DNA of 64,000 bases from contig MNCI01005409.1 of the NCBI GenBank assembly GCA_015680685.1, positions 19,291-83,290 on the forward strand, in the 5' to 3' direction. Below are positions 11,231 through 22,050 of the stretch, in pieces. How positions within the stretch are numbered: position 1 is the stretch's first letter; every line of letters begins with the position of its first letter. The stretch comes from Gnetum montanum. Lineage: Eukaryota; Streptophyta; Gnetopsida; Gnetales; Gnetaceae. Under the pieces are notes generated by a model. It was not told the DNA's origin and did no database searches. It worked only from the letters and a program-made list of their open reading frames with translations. A program made the translations under genes and the position numbers.

Positions 11231-12359
11231 TGGTTGGTTTCAATGAAATTGGTTTTCCTCTATTAGATCTGTCAACGAGATCTTGTCAATGAAGGGGGCC
11301 ATGTTGACATGATCCCATTGATGGGATCCTATTGAAGTAGCCCAAAATTGTATAAATATTGGTGAATAGTTAGTGATTTCTACACATTTACTCATAAATG
11401 AAGTGGGAATTGTTGTATTTTTCATGGGAGAGGAGTGTTCATCTTATACAAACAAGTCATGTTATTCCTTGTCGATGGCCAATATTTGGCAGACTTGGAA
11501 CCAAGGCATGAGGAGTACGTCCTTTGGAAGAACGAGACTCTTGTATCATGTTTGAGAGAACTCGTTGTCACAACCAAAGCCACAAAATGAGGTGATGCGT
11601 TCTTTGGAGAAACAAGACCCTTGTGGAGTGTCTAAGGGAACCCATTGTACGATAGCCAAAACCACCCAGTGAGGTGTAACATGATGGTTTGAGACACGAG
11701 GACTTTTTTCCAAGACAACTACCTTCCCACCTGTGGCTTGTATGGGAAGTGCCAAGGGTATTGTGGTTCATTTTACTCTTTGTTCTTTGATCTTTTTTTT
11801 CTTTTTTTTGGAAAGAGCTTTCTTTCAATTTTGCACTCATGCTCATGTGCCGTGTTGTGTGTTGCAACTGCTTGAGAGTGTCGCAGTGTGCAATAGTGTG
11901 CTCAAATTTTTGGGGTGTACTAGGTGTATCTAGGAACTGTAACTGGGTATGTAACTGTGTAGGAAAGGGAATGAGAGTGTTGGGAAAATAGAAAATGTAT
12001 TGGGAACTGGGAATGTACTTTTGAACAGATTGATTAACCTAGTTGCGTACGTCAGAAATAATGTGGCACCTTGTCATTGTGATGAAGTGTATCCGTGTAT
12101 GAGCACTACTAGGTGTCATCCTACAAACACAACTCCAAGAAGACAAGAAAATCACAAGTGAATGAGTTAGTGAACACTTTAGACATGAATGTGGCCGATG
12201 CAAATGGAGGCACCATGTGAAACTTAAGGCAAGAAAAATGAGTAGCAATAGTGCTGTCAGAGCCAATGTGATGAATGATGTAGTAGGCATCGATGAAGAA
12301 GTGTCATGAATGATAGTAGCCGATGAATGTGCCGGAGATGATCTTGCTAGTTTATAGTC
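11231..12359 (-). other. Element B 3' untranslated region, outer end missing
   Basis: The reverse complement of about 12150-11400 aligns by eye with 38700-39500 of element C (shared blocks such as TTTTCTTGTCTTCTTGGAGTTG and TCTCCAAAGAACGCA). Outward of ~11400 the similarity stops. The expected polypurine tract AAAGAGGGG and LTR start TGAAACACC are absent, so B has lost its 3' LTR. 11231-11400 has no assignable origin. Confidence 0.55.
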
Positions 12360-12708
12360 TTAGTAGACTATTGTGGGTTGGTTTTACATCATAACCCATT
12401 GGACGTTGCCAGTTTATTATCGTAGCAAATGGTGTAGTGCTAGTTTATAGTCGTGGCGGACTATGAAGAGGAAAGCTAGTTTATAGTCTTAGTGGACTCT
12501 GGTGAACCAAACTATGGTAGTTTAATGTTATACTGGATGCTCTGTGGTATCAATTTTAGGTCATGATGCTAGGACCACTCTTTGGTGTTAGTTTTGAGTC
12601 ATAACCCAGGACGTATCTGTGGTATCAGTTTACTGTCATGATTCCAGGACGTGTCTATGGTATCAATTTTAGGTCGTGATGCTAGGACCATGGCATACCT
12701 TAAGATCA
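12360..12708 (-). repeat. Post-pol TTAAACTA motif array, element B
   Basis: On the minus strand, about ten copies of the GAC-TATAAACTAG / CATGACCTAAAATTGATACCACAGA type follow directly after the pol stop codon. Several match the 38-bp unit that is expanded in element C (37867-38290), but here the copies are diverged and not in clean tandem. Confidence 0.75.
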
Positions 12709-15700
12709 TCAGATGTAGAATGGTTTTAGGTACATGTGATTCGTAGGATTGGCCAATTCATTTCCTTCCATGTCAGAAAGCTTGAATGCTCCATTATCAT
12801 ATGCTTTAGTGACTAAGTAAGGTCCTTCCCAGTTGGCTGAGATTTTGTCTGAGTGTTTGTGGACTGCCTTAAGTACAAGGTCACCTTCATTGATTGAGTG
12901 CTTGTGAATGTTGTGCTGATGGTGTCGTCATTGTTGCTTTTGATACCACTCGATTTGGTCAAGCATTTGTGTGTGTTCTTCTTCCACTGAGTCAAGGTCA
13001 ACAATGCGCAAGGCATTGTTTTGACCCTCGTCAAGGAGTCTAGAGAGTGTGATCCTTAGGGATGGTACCTACAACTCTAGAGGTAAAAGAGCTTCTGATC
13101 CATAAACAAGAATATATGGTGTTTTACCTGTGGACGTTCGATGCATAGTTCGGTAGGCCCATAATGCGTATACTAGTTGCTCGTGCCATCTTTTCTTGCT
13201 CTGAGTAAGCATCTTCTTGAGCACTAATCTTGTTCATGGCTTCTGCTTGTCCATTGCTCTAAGGGTAGTAGGGTGATGAAAATGAGTGTTTAATACCTAG
13301 GCTCTCACAGAACTTTTTTGTTTTGACACTGCTGAATCATGGCCCGTTGTCAGTGATGATAGTCATCGGGATGCCAAAATGGGTAACAATGTTTTCAAGG
13401 ATAAAGTTGCATACGTGTTTCGATGTGGTCTTCCTAAGAGGGGTAGCTTCTACCCATTTCATGAAGTATTCAATTGAGGTTATGATAAAGCTATGTCCCA
13501 CAGAAGATGGGGGAGTTATTGGTCCTATAATGTCTAACCCCCATTTCTGGAAAGGCCATGTGATTTGAGTCGTATGCAATTCATTAGGTGGAACATGTAT
13601 AAGATTACTATGCTTTTGATACATATTGCACCTCTTGGCCTTGCAGAAGTAATCATACTCCATATGTGGCCAATAATAGCCTAGACTTCTAATTTTTGTT
13701 GCCATTGCTTTAGGTGCTACATGTCCTTCGCATAGTCCTTTGTGAACTTGTTCCACGATGGTTCAGCCATCGATACTACTAACACATGTTAACAAGATGC
13801 CTTTGTAGGATCGACGACATAGTGTATCTCCTACTAGTGTATATTGTTTAGAGCATTTTCATACTGTGTCCTTCTAAGAATTCATTAGATATTGAGGTGG
13901 TTCACCATGTATAAGGTACTCTTTGCTATCATCGTACCATTCTACGGTGTGTCTCGTGCTAACAGATGCTATGGGAAGTTCATCGGGAGCATCAGTGATG
14001 GGCTCGTCATAGCTCGCAATGGAACTGGGTAGCGCACGAAATATATCGGGTGAGATATTTAGAGCTAACGTGGCTAGTGCATCTGCAATGGTATTATTAT
14101 TTCTAGACACATGTTGTAGTTCTATATTTATAAACTGTTTCAGCAAGTGTTTCATCAGGTCACAGTAGGTTTGTAGATGAGATGCTTTGCATGCGTAAAC
14201 ATCTTTGACTTGGTTTATGATTAACTGTGACTCACCTCTAACTACGAGACATGTGATGTTTGATGCTTGTGCTACTATGAGGCCTCTGAGAAGACCTTCA
14301 TACTCTGCTATGTTATTGGTATAGGGAAAGTTAAGTCGGTAAGCAAAGGGTTGGATCTCCCCAGAGGGATATGTGATAATGGTGGCAGCACTTCCCCCTT
14401 GGGAGGTGGATGCTCCATCGAAGTTTAATATCGCATCATAGTTATCGCGTACTACATCAATTGTGCTTACGTTTTCATCTGGAAACTCTAGATTAATCAT
14501 TGTTTGATCTTGTGTTGGTGATGTGATCATCTGATTGACTATAGCTTGACCTTTGATGGATGATTGAGCTATGTAATGCAGGTCAAACTCAGCAATCATT
14601 TCCTTCCATCGAGCTATCTTTCTTGATTCATACATGTTGTTTGTGATCGCTCTAAGTACATTGTTTTTGCAAATTATGTTTACTTGATTTTGAAAGAGAT
14701 AATGTCACCATTTCTTCAGAGAAAAGATAAGGGCTAAACATGACCTCTCCACCTCATTGTATTTCTTTTCATAGGCAACTAATGCGTGACTTAAGTAGTA
14801 AATAGGAACTTCGGTTCCATCATCTCATTTCTGGAAAAGCATAGACATGATTGATGAATCTGATGTGGCAAGGTAGATGTAGAACGGTTTATTATTATGA
14901 GGTAGATAAACTATCGGTAATCAAGTCAGTACCGTTTTGATATTGTCAAAAGCTTCCTGGCATTGTGGGGTCCATTGAAAATGCACACTCTTGCGTAGCA
15001 AATGGTTCATGGGTTTCAACTTATCGGTAAGTTTTTCTATAAAACACCTAATGAATTGTAATCTACGTTGTAGGCCTCGAAGTTCTGTAAGGTTGCTTGG
15101 CAGTTACAACTTTGTGATAGCCTTGACCTTATTGGGGTCTACTCGAATCCCTACTTCTAAAACTATGAATCCTAGCATTTTGCCTGATTTGACCCCAAAT
15201 ACACACTTCTTTGGGTTTAGTCTAAGCTCATATTTTAAACAATGCTTAAGTACCAAGTCTAAGTCTTGTACGTGCTACTCTTGTGTCTTCGATTTAACCA
15301 CTATATCATCTACATAATCATTGAGCGAGCGAAGGATGTAATCACTAAAGATGAAGGTCATCACTCGTTGATACGTAGCACCAGCATTCTTTAAATCGAA
15401 GGGCATCATCGTATAACAAAATATCCCCCATAGTGTCATGAAGGTTGTCCTGAGTTGATGTTTAGGGTTAATCTGGATCTGATTATATCCTGAGAAGACA
15501 TCCATAAAAGATAACAGTGCATGCCCAACGGTTGAGTCAATCAGTTGATCAATAATAGGTAGAGGAAAGTCATCTTTTATGGTTGCTACATTGAGGTCCT
15601 GGAAGTTAATGCATAGGCGAATGCTTCCATTTTTAACATCTTAGTATCTTAACATCGCCGCTTGGCGTAGTGATGGGGGTTTCAATTAATGGATCTTCGA

Positions 15701-15890
15701 TGATGTTATCAGCTTCAATATCCAGCAATTTCTTCATGCTCTCAAAACATTCTATCATTTCTTCTGTCGATGCCACGGAGTTTTCGTAAGTTAATATGCC
15801 TAAATCGATGGACTTTCTGATCATATCCCGTTGGATGGGTCCGTATGGTCCATTGATGAACAGTAGTGTGAATAGTTGCTTGCTATTCAT
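12709..15890 (-). pseudogene. pol: Element B pol (RT, two RNase H domains, integrase)
   Basis: ATG at 15890 (MNSKQLFTLLFINGPYG); stop at 12711-12709. The RT palm is visible around 15500-15280 (SYNQI-type motif as GYNQIQINP, then NDYVDDIVVKSK, the YVDD catalytic box). It is followed by RT connection and gypsy RNase H (15270-14640), then a second RNase H of archaeal type at about 14460-14040 (FDGASTSQGGSA, AEYEGLLRGL, RGESQLIINQ, IADALA) and integrase at 13756-12709 (H...H, degraded CxxC as CNMYQK, WGLDIIGP, TDNGP, then ..SNGQAEA). The dual RNase H places it in the Tat/Ogre lineage. Broken: about 330 nt encoding RT fingers are deleted at ~15631-15656, and several stops and shifts follow. Confidence 0.85.
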
Positions 15891-15925
15891 GCTTGCTCCT
15901 ACCAAGAAACAGGAAGCAATGTTAG
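15891..15925 (-). promoter_or_regulatory. Conserved 3' splice acceptor before B pol ATG
   Basis: Minus strand: a pyrimidine-rich tract (TTGCTTCCTGTTTCTTGG), then TAG (AG at 15900-15899), then GAGCAAGC and the ATG of pol. An equivalent acceptor precedes pol in C (34321-34322), D (63831-63832) and E (49538-49539). The Ogre group is known to remove an intron between protease and RT, so this is the expected place for one. Confidence 0.6.
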
Positions 15926-16004
15926 AAAGGGGGGTCTTGCTTTTTGTTTTATGATATCAATTCAAATATTTAAATATGATCAAAGTATGCTAAAGTTGGT
16001 TTAT

Positions 16005-16110
16005 CGCCGCACCTGGACACATGGTAGTTTAAGGTCGTACCTGGCCAATCGCGGTAGTTTAAGGCCTTACTGGGTCGATCGCAGTAGTTTAAGGCCTTAT
16101 TGGGTTATTC
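16005..16110 (-). repeat. Pre-pol GGCCTTAAACTACC motif copies, element B
   Basis: Three minus-strand copies of G(G/A)CCTTAAACTACC spaced about 30-40 bp apart, between the antisense gene promoter region and the start of pol. The same motif lies at the same place in C (34155-34200), D (63690) and E (49085-49415). Confidence 0.75.
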
Positions 16111-16520
16111 CTATTCATTTATGATTTCTAGTTGATTGTACAGTTTATAACTCTTATTAGGTATGAGACTACAAGATGAAGAGTATGCGCCAAGGTATTT
16201 AATTTAGACAATGGGAGTCACTATGAGAGGGAAGGTCTTATGTGGGTAATGTTTAGCCTAGTGCATATCTGTATACTATTTTCTTTATTCTTGGGTTATT
16301 TATATTTATTTGTGTTTAGCTAATCGTTGTGTTTGTTTCCATTTTACCTTAGAGTAAAGTATCCAAAGTGCCAATTTTCTATGAGGGTGAGTTAACGTGG
16401 GCAACGAGGGGCATGAAGATTTATACTGGATAAAATAAACTTAAAATTAGACAAGTTATCTTTGTCACTAAAGCAAGCGTAAGCCCAAAGTCCAGATAGA
16501 ACCAAAGAGAGCAGCATGAA
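16111..16520. other. Spacer between pre-pol motif and repeat array
   Basis: AT-rich, no gene or recognised site on either strand. Confidence 0.4.
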
Positions 16521-17195
16521 CCTAGCCAAGCTTCAGCGTGAACCTAGGTCAAGCTTTAGCGTGAACCAGTGGGAGATTCAGCATGATGCAGAGGTAGGGA
16601 TCTGGTCATAGTGGGCAGAGAAAGGCGTAGATCCAGTGTGAAGTGGGTAGCAAAGGTGGCAAGGATCATGGCGTGAAGCGTCAAATGAAAGTCCTGAGCA
16701 TGCACACCCTGGAGAAACCCTCAGCGTGCAGGGATTAGAAACCCCAACGTGAAGGAAACGTGGAGGTTTTAGCGTGAAGGGATCAAAAACCCCAGTGTGA
16801 AGGTAGCATGGAGGTTTCAACGTGAAGCCTTAGCGTGCAGCTGCAAACCTCAGCATGAAGGTGGTATGGAGGTTTCAGCATGAAGCCTTAGTGTCCAGCT
16901 ACAAACCCTAGCATGAAGGTGGTGTGGAGGTTTCAACATGAAGCCTTAGCGTGCAGCTGCAAACCCCAGCATGAAGGTGGTGTAGAGCTTTTAGCGTGAA
17001 GCCTTAGTGTGCAGTTGCAAACCCCAGCGTGAAGGTGGTGTGGAGGTTTCAGCATGAAGGGATCAGCATGAAGGGATCAGAAACCCCAACGTGAAGGTAG
17101 CATGGAGGTTTCAGCGTGAAGGGATTAGAAACCCCAGCGTGAAGGCAGCATGGAGGTTTCAGCGTGAAGGGATCAGAAACCCTAGCGTGAATGCA
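16520..17195 (+). repeat. AGCGTGAA(G) tandem array upstream of the B antisense gene
   Basis: More than ten imperfect tandem copies of a ~45-59 bp unit containing GGAGGTTTCAGCGTGAAG and AGCGTGCAGCTGCAAACCCC. The core CAGCGTGAA/CAGCGTGCA (element sense TTCACGCTG) varies mainly at its CpG (cgtg/catg). The array ends only ~10 bp before the ATG of exon 1 of the antisense gene (17206), so it occupies its promoter/5' UTR. The same core recurs in the B LTR (27080-28020) and B leader (26220-26470). Confidence 0.8.
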
Positions 17196-17205
17196 GCACG
17201 ATAGG

Positions 17206-20200
17206 ATGGGCAAGGGGAAGCAGGTGAGAGACCAGGGAAGGAAGGTGCCTATCTTGACCTTTGTTGAGGAGAGTGAGGCGATGCTCCAGTGCCTGCCCAA
17301 GCCCATAATCCCATCATGGTTTGGAACAATGCACTGGTAGACCTTGGTCCTCTGTGTAAATTTTTGTTTTTTTTACTATTTTCATTAGTTTCTGTTCTTT
17401 TTTTTCATTTTGATGCATGGAATTTGTGTGAGGCCTGGCCTGTTTCTTTGGCATGGATATTAGCGTGCAGGCCAGCGTCAACCCTTGTCTCCCTTGCTTG
17501 GTGTACGACCAGTTTTATGCAATCTAGTGACTTGTTCAGCATGTAGAGGGGGTCAAAATGCTCAGCGTGTAGGGTATGCATGCCCAAATTCCCAGTGTGT
17601 AGGATCTACATGCCCAGCGTGAACCCTGGAAGCCTTTTTCCAAGTGCTAGCCCCCCCAGCGTGAAACCTGCTCTTTTAGCTCTCTCTCTTTTTTTTGTTT
17701 CTTGTGTGTGTAGTTTACTTATACTAGTTCTTGAATATGTGTAGAGGTCCTAAACCTTCCCTCTTAGTAGTGGAGCTTGCTGGAGTTCTAGTGTGGTTCG
17801 GGACTATTGATTCTGATGAGCTGGTACCTGATATGACCATTGATCGAGATGGGGTATGGTTTAGAATGGGTACCAGCGAGTTCCTTGCTTTCATCTTACA
17901 AGGATTTAGTGTAGTAATATGGTCTCACCTAAGTGAACAATTAGCGTGGAGTGTCGTTGAGACTATGTTGCCGGGATCCTCAAATGGCATAGTGGCCTTC
18001 ATGGTCGACGTCGATGAGGGATTGTTTACGGTTGGAAATGGTTCGTCTGGAGGGACCAAATCCTCCTATCCATTGACATGTGTGTGGGACTTATTATCAT
18101 GTAGTTGTCACAACGTCAATAGCACCTTATTCCTAGCCTCTGGTGTGCACACTTTGTTCTAGAATCCGCCTGGAACAGTGTACAGGGTACAAAGGTAAGG
18201 TTGTTTAATTTAACGTTTCTGCTTTGATGCTAAGTGGTTGTTCATATTTTGACCATTTTTTCTTTGTAGGCCTCAATTTGATCAAGAAGGGGTATGCATA
18301 AGTGATGATGGACTCACATTGGCTCACACTACCTTGGAGGATTTTACGGCAGGTCCCACTCTTCGTGGTGCCGTGTTAGCCCAGACCAAGGGTGAAATTG
18401 TTCATTTTGACAAACAATACTCCAAGGCTTTTGCACAATGTGAGGCTCGGGGGTGGCTACATGGGGATTGGTCCCATAATGGGCCATTTTTCCCACATGA
18501 TGTTGATTCAGCTTCTAATGGTCTTAATCCATTGGCCAACGGTAAGTAATAGTGTTTTTGACACCTCACATTTGTTTGTTTTGCTATCTCATTGGTTGTA
18601 TTGATTCTATGGTTTTACCTTGGGTGTACAGTGGATTTCACCCCTGGTGGAGTCACCATAACAACTGGCCAGATTGAGGGCAATTTGGCCATGAAATTCA
18701 GGGAGATTGATGGTACACAATGGTGGTTACAGGATAAGACATCATTGTATATTATCAATTGCTTGAGTGATGCTAGCCTCATGGAGTTGTTTACTACTCT
18801 AAGTCCTATCGTCTCCGTGACTAAGATAATTGCGATCATTGATTCTTTCAACAAAGCTATTACTTACTATAGCACTTGTGTCAAGGGGATTAAGGTAGCT
18901 TTCTATCTATCGATGGAGTTCTTTTCAGATCTCTTCGGTGTACTGGTAGATGGGGCTAGAGTGACTTTGGATAGATCACAAAAAGAGGTCCATGTTGTTC
19001 GTGAGCCAGAGGACTGGCTGGGTGTACTTAAGGGTGCTAAGGGATTCCCTATGCAGGGAAGATTGAGAGTAACTGAAGTAAATGAGCTGTATCCACTATT
19101 TAGAGCGTGAGTGTTTTCTAAGTCCCTATCCCAAGTGAAGACTTTTGGGGTAGAATCTGTGCGTATCATGCACATGATTATGGAGACTAGGGTGCATTAT
19201 AATTGGGCTCAGTTTTTACTTTCAGGTTTCCATGGAGAGATAGTGAGATTGCGTTTGAACGCTGAGGCACAATCCCATTTTACCTTTGCATTCTTCGCTG
19301 GTTACCTGCGTCGACTAGCTGTATTTCTAGTAGTTCGTGTGAGTAACGAGGACGTGTTAAGGGATCATGGCCAGCTATCTCGCCCATGGATTCACCACTT
19401 TTTTGAAGTGACTAAATCTCAAGATGCTCTTGAATGGATTGATGAATTGGTCTCTGTTACAACGAGGGGATCAACTGGTCACTCAATCCATACGCATGAC
19501 AGCATAGGGTTGGAGCCAAGTGGTGTTCCCTATACTGCTAGGAGAGCCGATCGAGTAATCAGGGAGACAATCGAGAAGGAAAAATCTAAAGTTCAAAGAC
19601 CTAAGTGCTCTAGAGAGGTTGCTCTATCTGTAGATGAACCAAAGGTGAAACACATATGGTTTAAAGTATCTACACATGGTAAGTAAGCCTGACTCATCCA
19701 TTTATCCTTGTTTTATTATGATTATATATTTATTATTATATATTTGGTTATTCATGTTAAATTGATGTTGAACTTATGAATGTCATCAGAGCCAACTCCT
19801 GAAGTAAGAAGAGAGGGGTTAGTGCCGATTGTAGAGGAGGAAGAGGCCCCCACCAACCAAGGTGAGGAGAATGAGGTGGGTAATGACAAGATGGAAGTTC
19901 TTGTCCCTTTGAGGGAAGAAACAAAAGAATGAGCGGAAGTCACCACAGAAAAAGATCACACTGGTGATCAGGATGAAGCTGATGAGATGTTTGATGATTT
20001 CTTCAAAGGAAGGTTAAAAATTGGCAATCCTCCGAATCTGGAAGAAGAAAGAGATTTTGGTATATTCACCTTATTATGTTTATTTGGTTTTGAATTGTTT
20101 CATTTCCATTATTTAGAGTTTTGAGCTTATGTTTTTGTTGCTACAAGGTGTAGATGTTGAAACCTGGACGACTCCTAGTGTTCATTCGGAAATTCCTACG

Positions 20201-21408
20201 ATGAAGATTCCAATGGAAACAACTACCAAAGTTGGTCTATCTTCTACAAATGAACCATTTACTTGGATCGAAATGCCAAGTAAGATGGATTTTTTCCTTG
20301 GTATCGTCAATGAGGTAGTTGACCGCATCCAACAAGCTCATCCTGAAATAGGTACATATGTTTTGAGTCTTTCTGTTTTTGCATCTATTTCTACTGTTGA
20401 ATGTCTAATGTATATTCTCCTTAAATTGATAGGTGCTAAACTGAAGTGGGACCCATCCGAGGCCACCTGTATTGATAGTCTGCCTGCACTACCATTAGAA
20501 ATTGAGCAAGTGCCAAGACAGATTTATGATGAGGTGGTAGAATGTGTTGTGCAAAATGCCAAGTCTCTTTGGGCCTACAAGCATTCCATCGAAAAGCTAT
20601 GGTTGCAAATTCAGGTGGGGGAAAAAGAGATTGCCAAACTATCAACAGAACGCGATGACTTTAAGTCACACTATGAGTTTTCCTCTGCTAGGTTGATGGG
20701 TGATCGTTCTTGGCGAACCTCTGAGGTTACTTATACCAGATATTGGAATCTATTGAATCACCAAGTAACTATGACTCGGGAGCTAGCAGAGCGAAAGGCA
20801 CAAATTGATTTGCTGAATCTCAAGTATCAGGATTGGAAAGCTTTCGCTTCTAAGTTGTAAAAATGGGGCTAAGATGAAAAGAATCATAAGTACCATTATA
20901 AAAAATCATTAAAGGAGATATCCATAGAGAAGCGTCAACTGGAGATGTTTGTAGAGGGTTTAGGCTTATGTTCTTCATTTGATGCCTTTGCTAGGTACAC
21001 TATGGTAGAGATGGAATCTCCTAAGAGAGTAATCACTACAGCTTCTGGGGAGATTTCTGTAGGCGAGTTTCCTCTTAAACATCCTACTTGGTCTTCTGTG
21101 GACAAAGGAAAGGCATTAGCCAATATTGATCTCAACCTTCATGGAACAGATTGGGCAAGTGTCCCTGAAGAAGAAATCCTTCATTGGCTAGAGTTTGGAC
21201 TAAGAGGATCCTCTTCGGTAAGTCATTTAAACTTGTAACTTTTAGTTGTTTTTAGTAGAAAATGTTACCCCCCTTTTTTTTAGTTAATTATTTTCTTTTA
21301 TTTTTATAGAGTCATGACGACGGTGGTAATGAAGGTGGCCCCAGTGGAGGGGAAACTCAAGATGTGGGGGAGTTTGAGGTTGAAGCCCCTCCCGATTCTA
21401 ATGTTTAG
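17206..21408 (+). pseudogene. Antisense eight-exon gene inside element B (unknown function)
   Basis: Exons: 17206-17336, 17745-18194, 18270-18541, 18632-19678, 19790-20059, 20148-20351, 20433-21217, 21310-21408; all introns GT-AG. They sum to 3258 nt (1086 codons) with every phase matching. Protein order: basic start MGKGKQVRDQGRK; FVEESEAML; GPKPSLLVVELAGVLVWFG; exon 4 with DSFNKA..YYSTCVKGIKVAF, then FFSDLFGVLVDGARV; E/D-rich exon 5; EMPSKMDFFLGIVNEVV in exon 6; exon 7 with KLKWDP, RQIYDEV and a charged heptad-like helix ending SWRTSEVTYTRYWN; tail GGNEGG..EAPPDSNV. Broken by nonsense codons at the exon 1/2 junction, 18160, 19108, 19930, 20858 and 20873, nearly all explicable as C-to-T or G-to-A. 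Orthologous copies lie in D and E. Family not recognised. Confidence 0.8.
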
Positions 21409-21779
21409 TTTTTAAATTTGGCGTTGTTATATGTCTCTATGAATTGTAAAAAAACTTTTTTATGAGTTTTGTATTTAATAGATGTGTAAACCTGGTTAAC
21501 TTCTGTAATCGCTCATTTATGTATTTGTATATTTTTTTTTGTTGTTTTCACATTTCAGTTTTTTTTTGTTTTGTCTAAATGTTGAGAAGAAATAATGTAG
21601 GGACATAGAGAAAAAGTCTTTTTTACTTGTTTTGTTTTTTAAGTATAAACTTAAAATAAAGTGAAAATGTAACCTAGATGATAACTGTGCCAAGGAAAAC
21701 ATAAAGGAAAGCGTAACTTGTACTGCAAAAATGTAATCATAGCATGTAAACTGGGAATTTAAGCTTTTGAGGCAAATGA
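21409..21779 (+). other. 3' flank of the B antisense gene
   Basis: A/T-rich, no coding pattern. A polyadenylation-type AATAAA is at 21655-21660, about 250 nt past the stop codon, on the same strand as the antisense gene. Transcription from here would converge on the B gag-protease transcript. Confidence 0.45.
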
Positions 21780-22050
21780 AAGTAAATTTGCTCTAGTTTA
21801 AGGCCATTTCAGGCCATACATACGTGGGTGTCAATTTAAAGTCATGACGGACTGTAATGTGATTTTTCTAGTTTAAGTCCATTTTTGGCTGCAAATAAAT
21901 AGGAGGGATATCGACTGATACGATGGGTTTTGATGTAAACTGGTCATTTCTGAGCATGGCTAGTTTTATGTCATTGTGGACATGCGATAGTTTAATGTCA
22001 TTGCAGACTTGTGTAGTTTAACATCATTGCAGACTGGCGTAGTTTGTTAA
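21780..22050 (-). repeat. Post-protease TTAAACTAG motif array, element B
   Basis: Minus strand copies of TGACNTTAAACTA (e.g. around 22015, 21990, 21965, 21850, 21800) between the gag-protease stop and the 3' end of the antisense gene. Same place and orientation as in D (57605-57855) and E (43955-44110). Confidence 0.75.

Noticed and set aside
18632-19678. Assignment of the antisense protein to the plant mobile domain (aminotransferase-like) or the putative plant transposon protein domain
   Set aside because: Only a loose pattern (V.GV.V.F......DLFGVP) is shared; the diagnostic motifs of those families were not seen, so I leave the family open.
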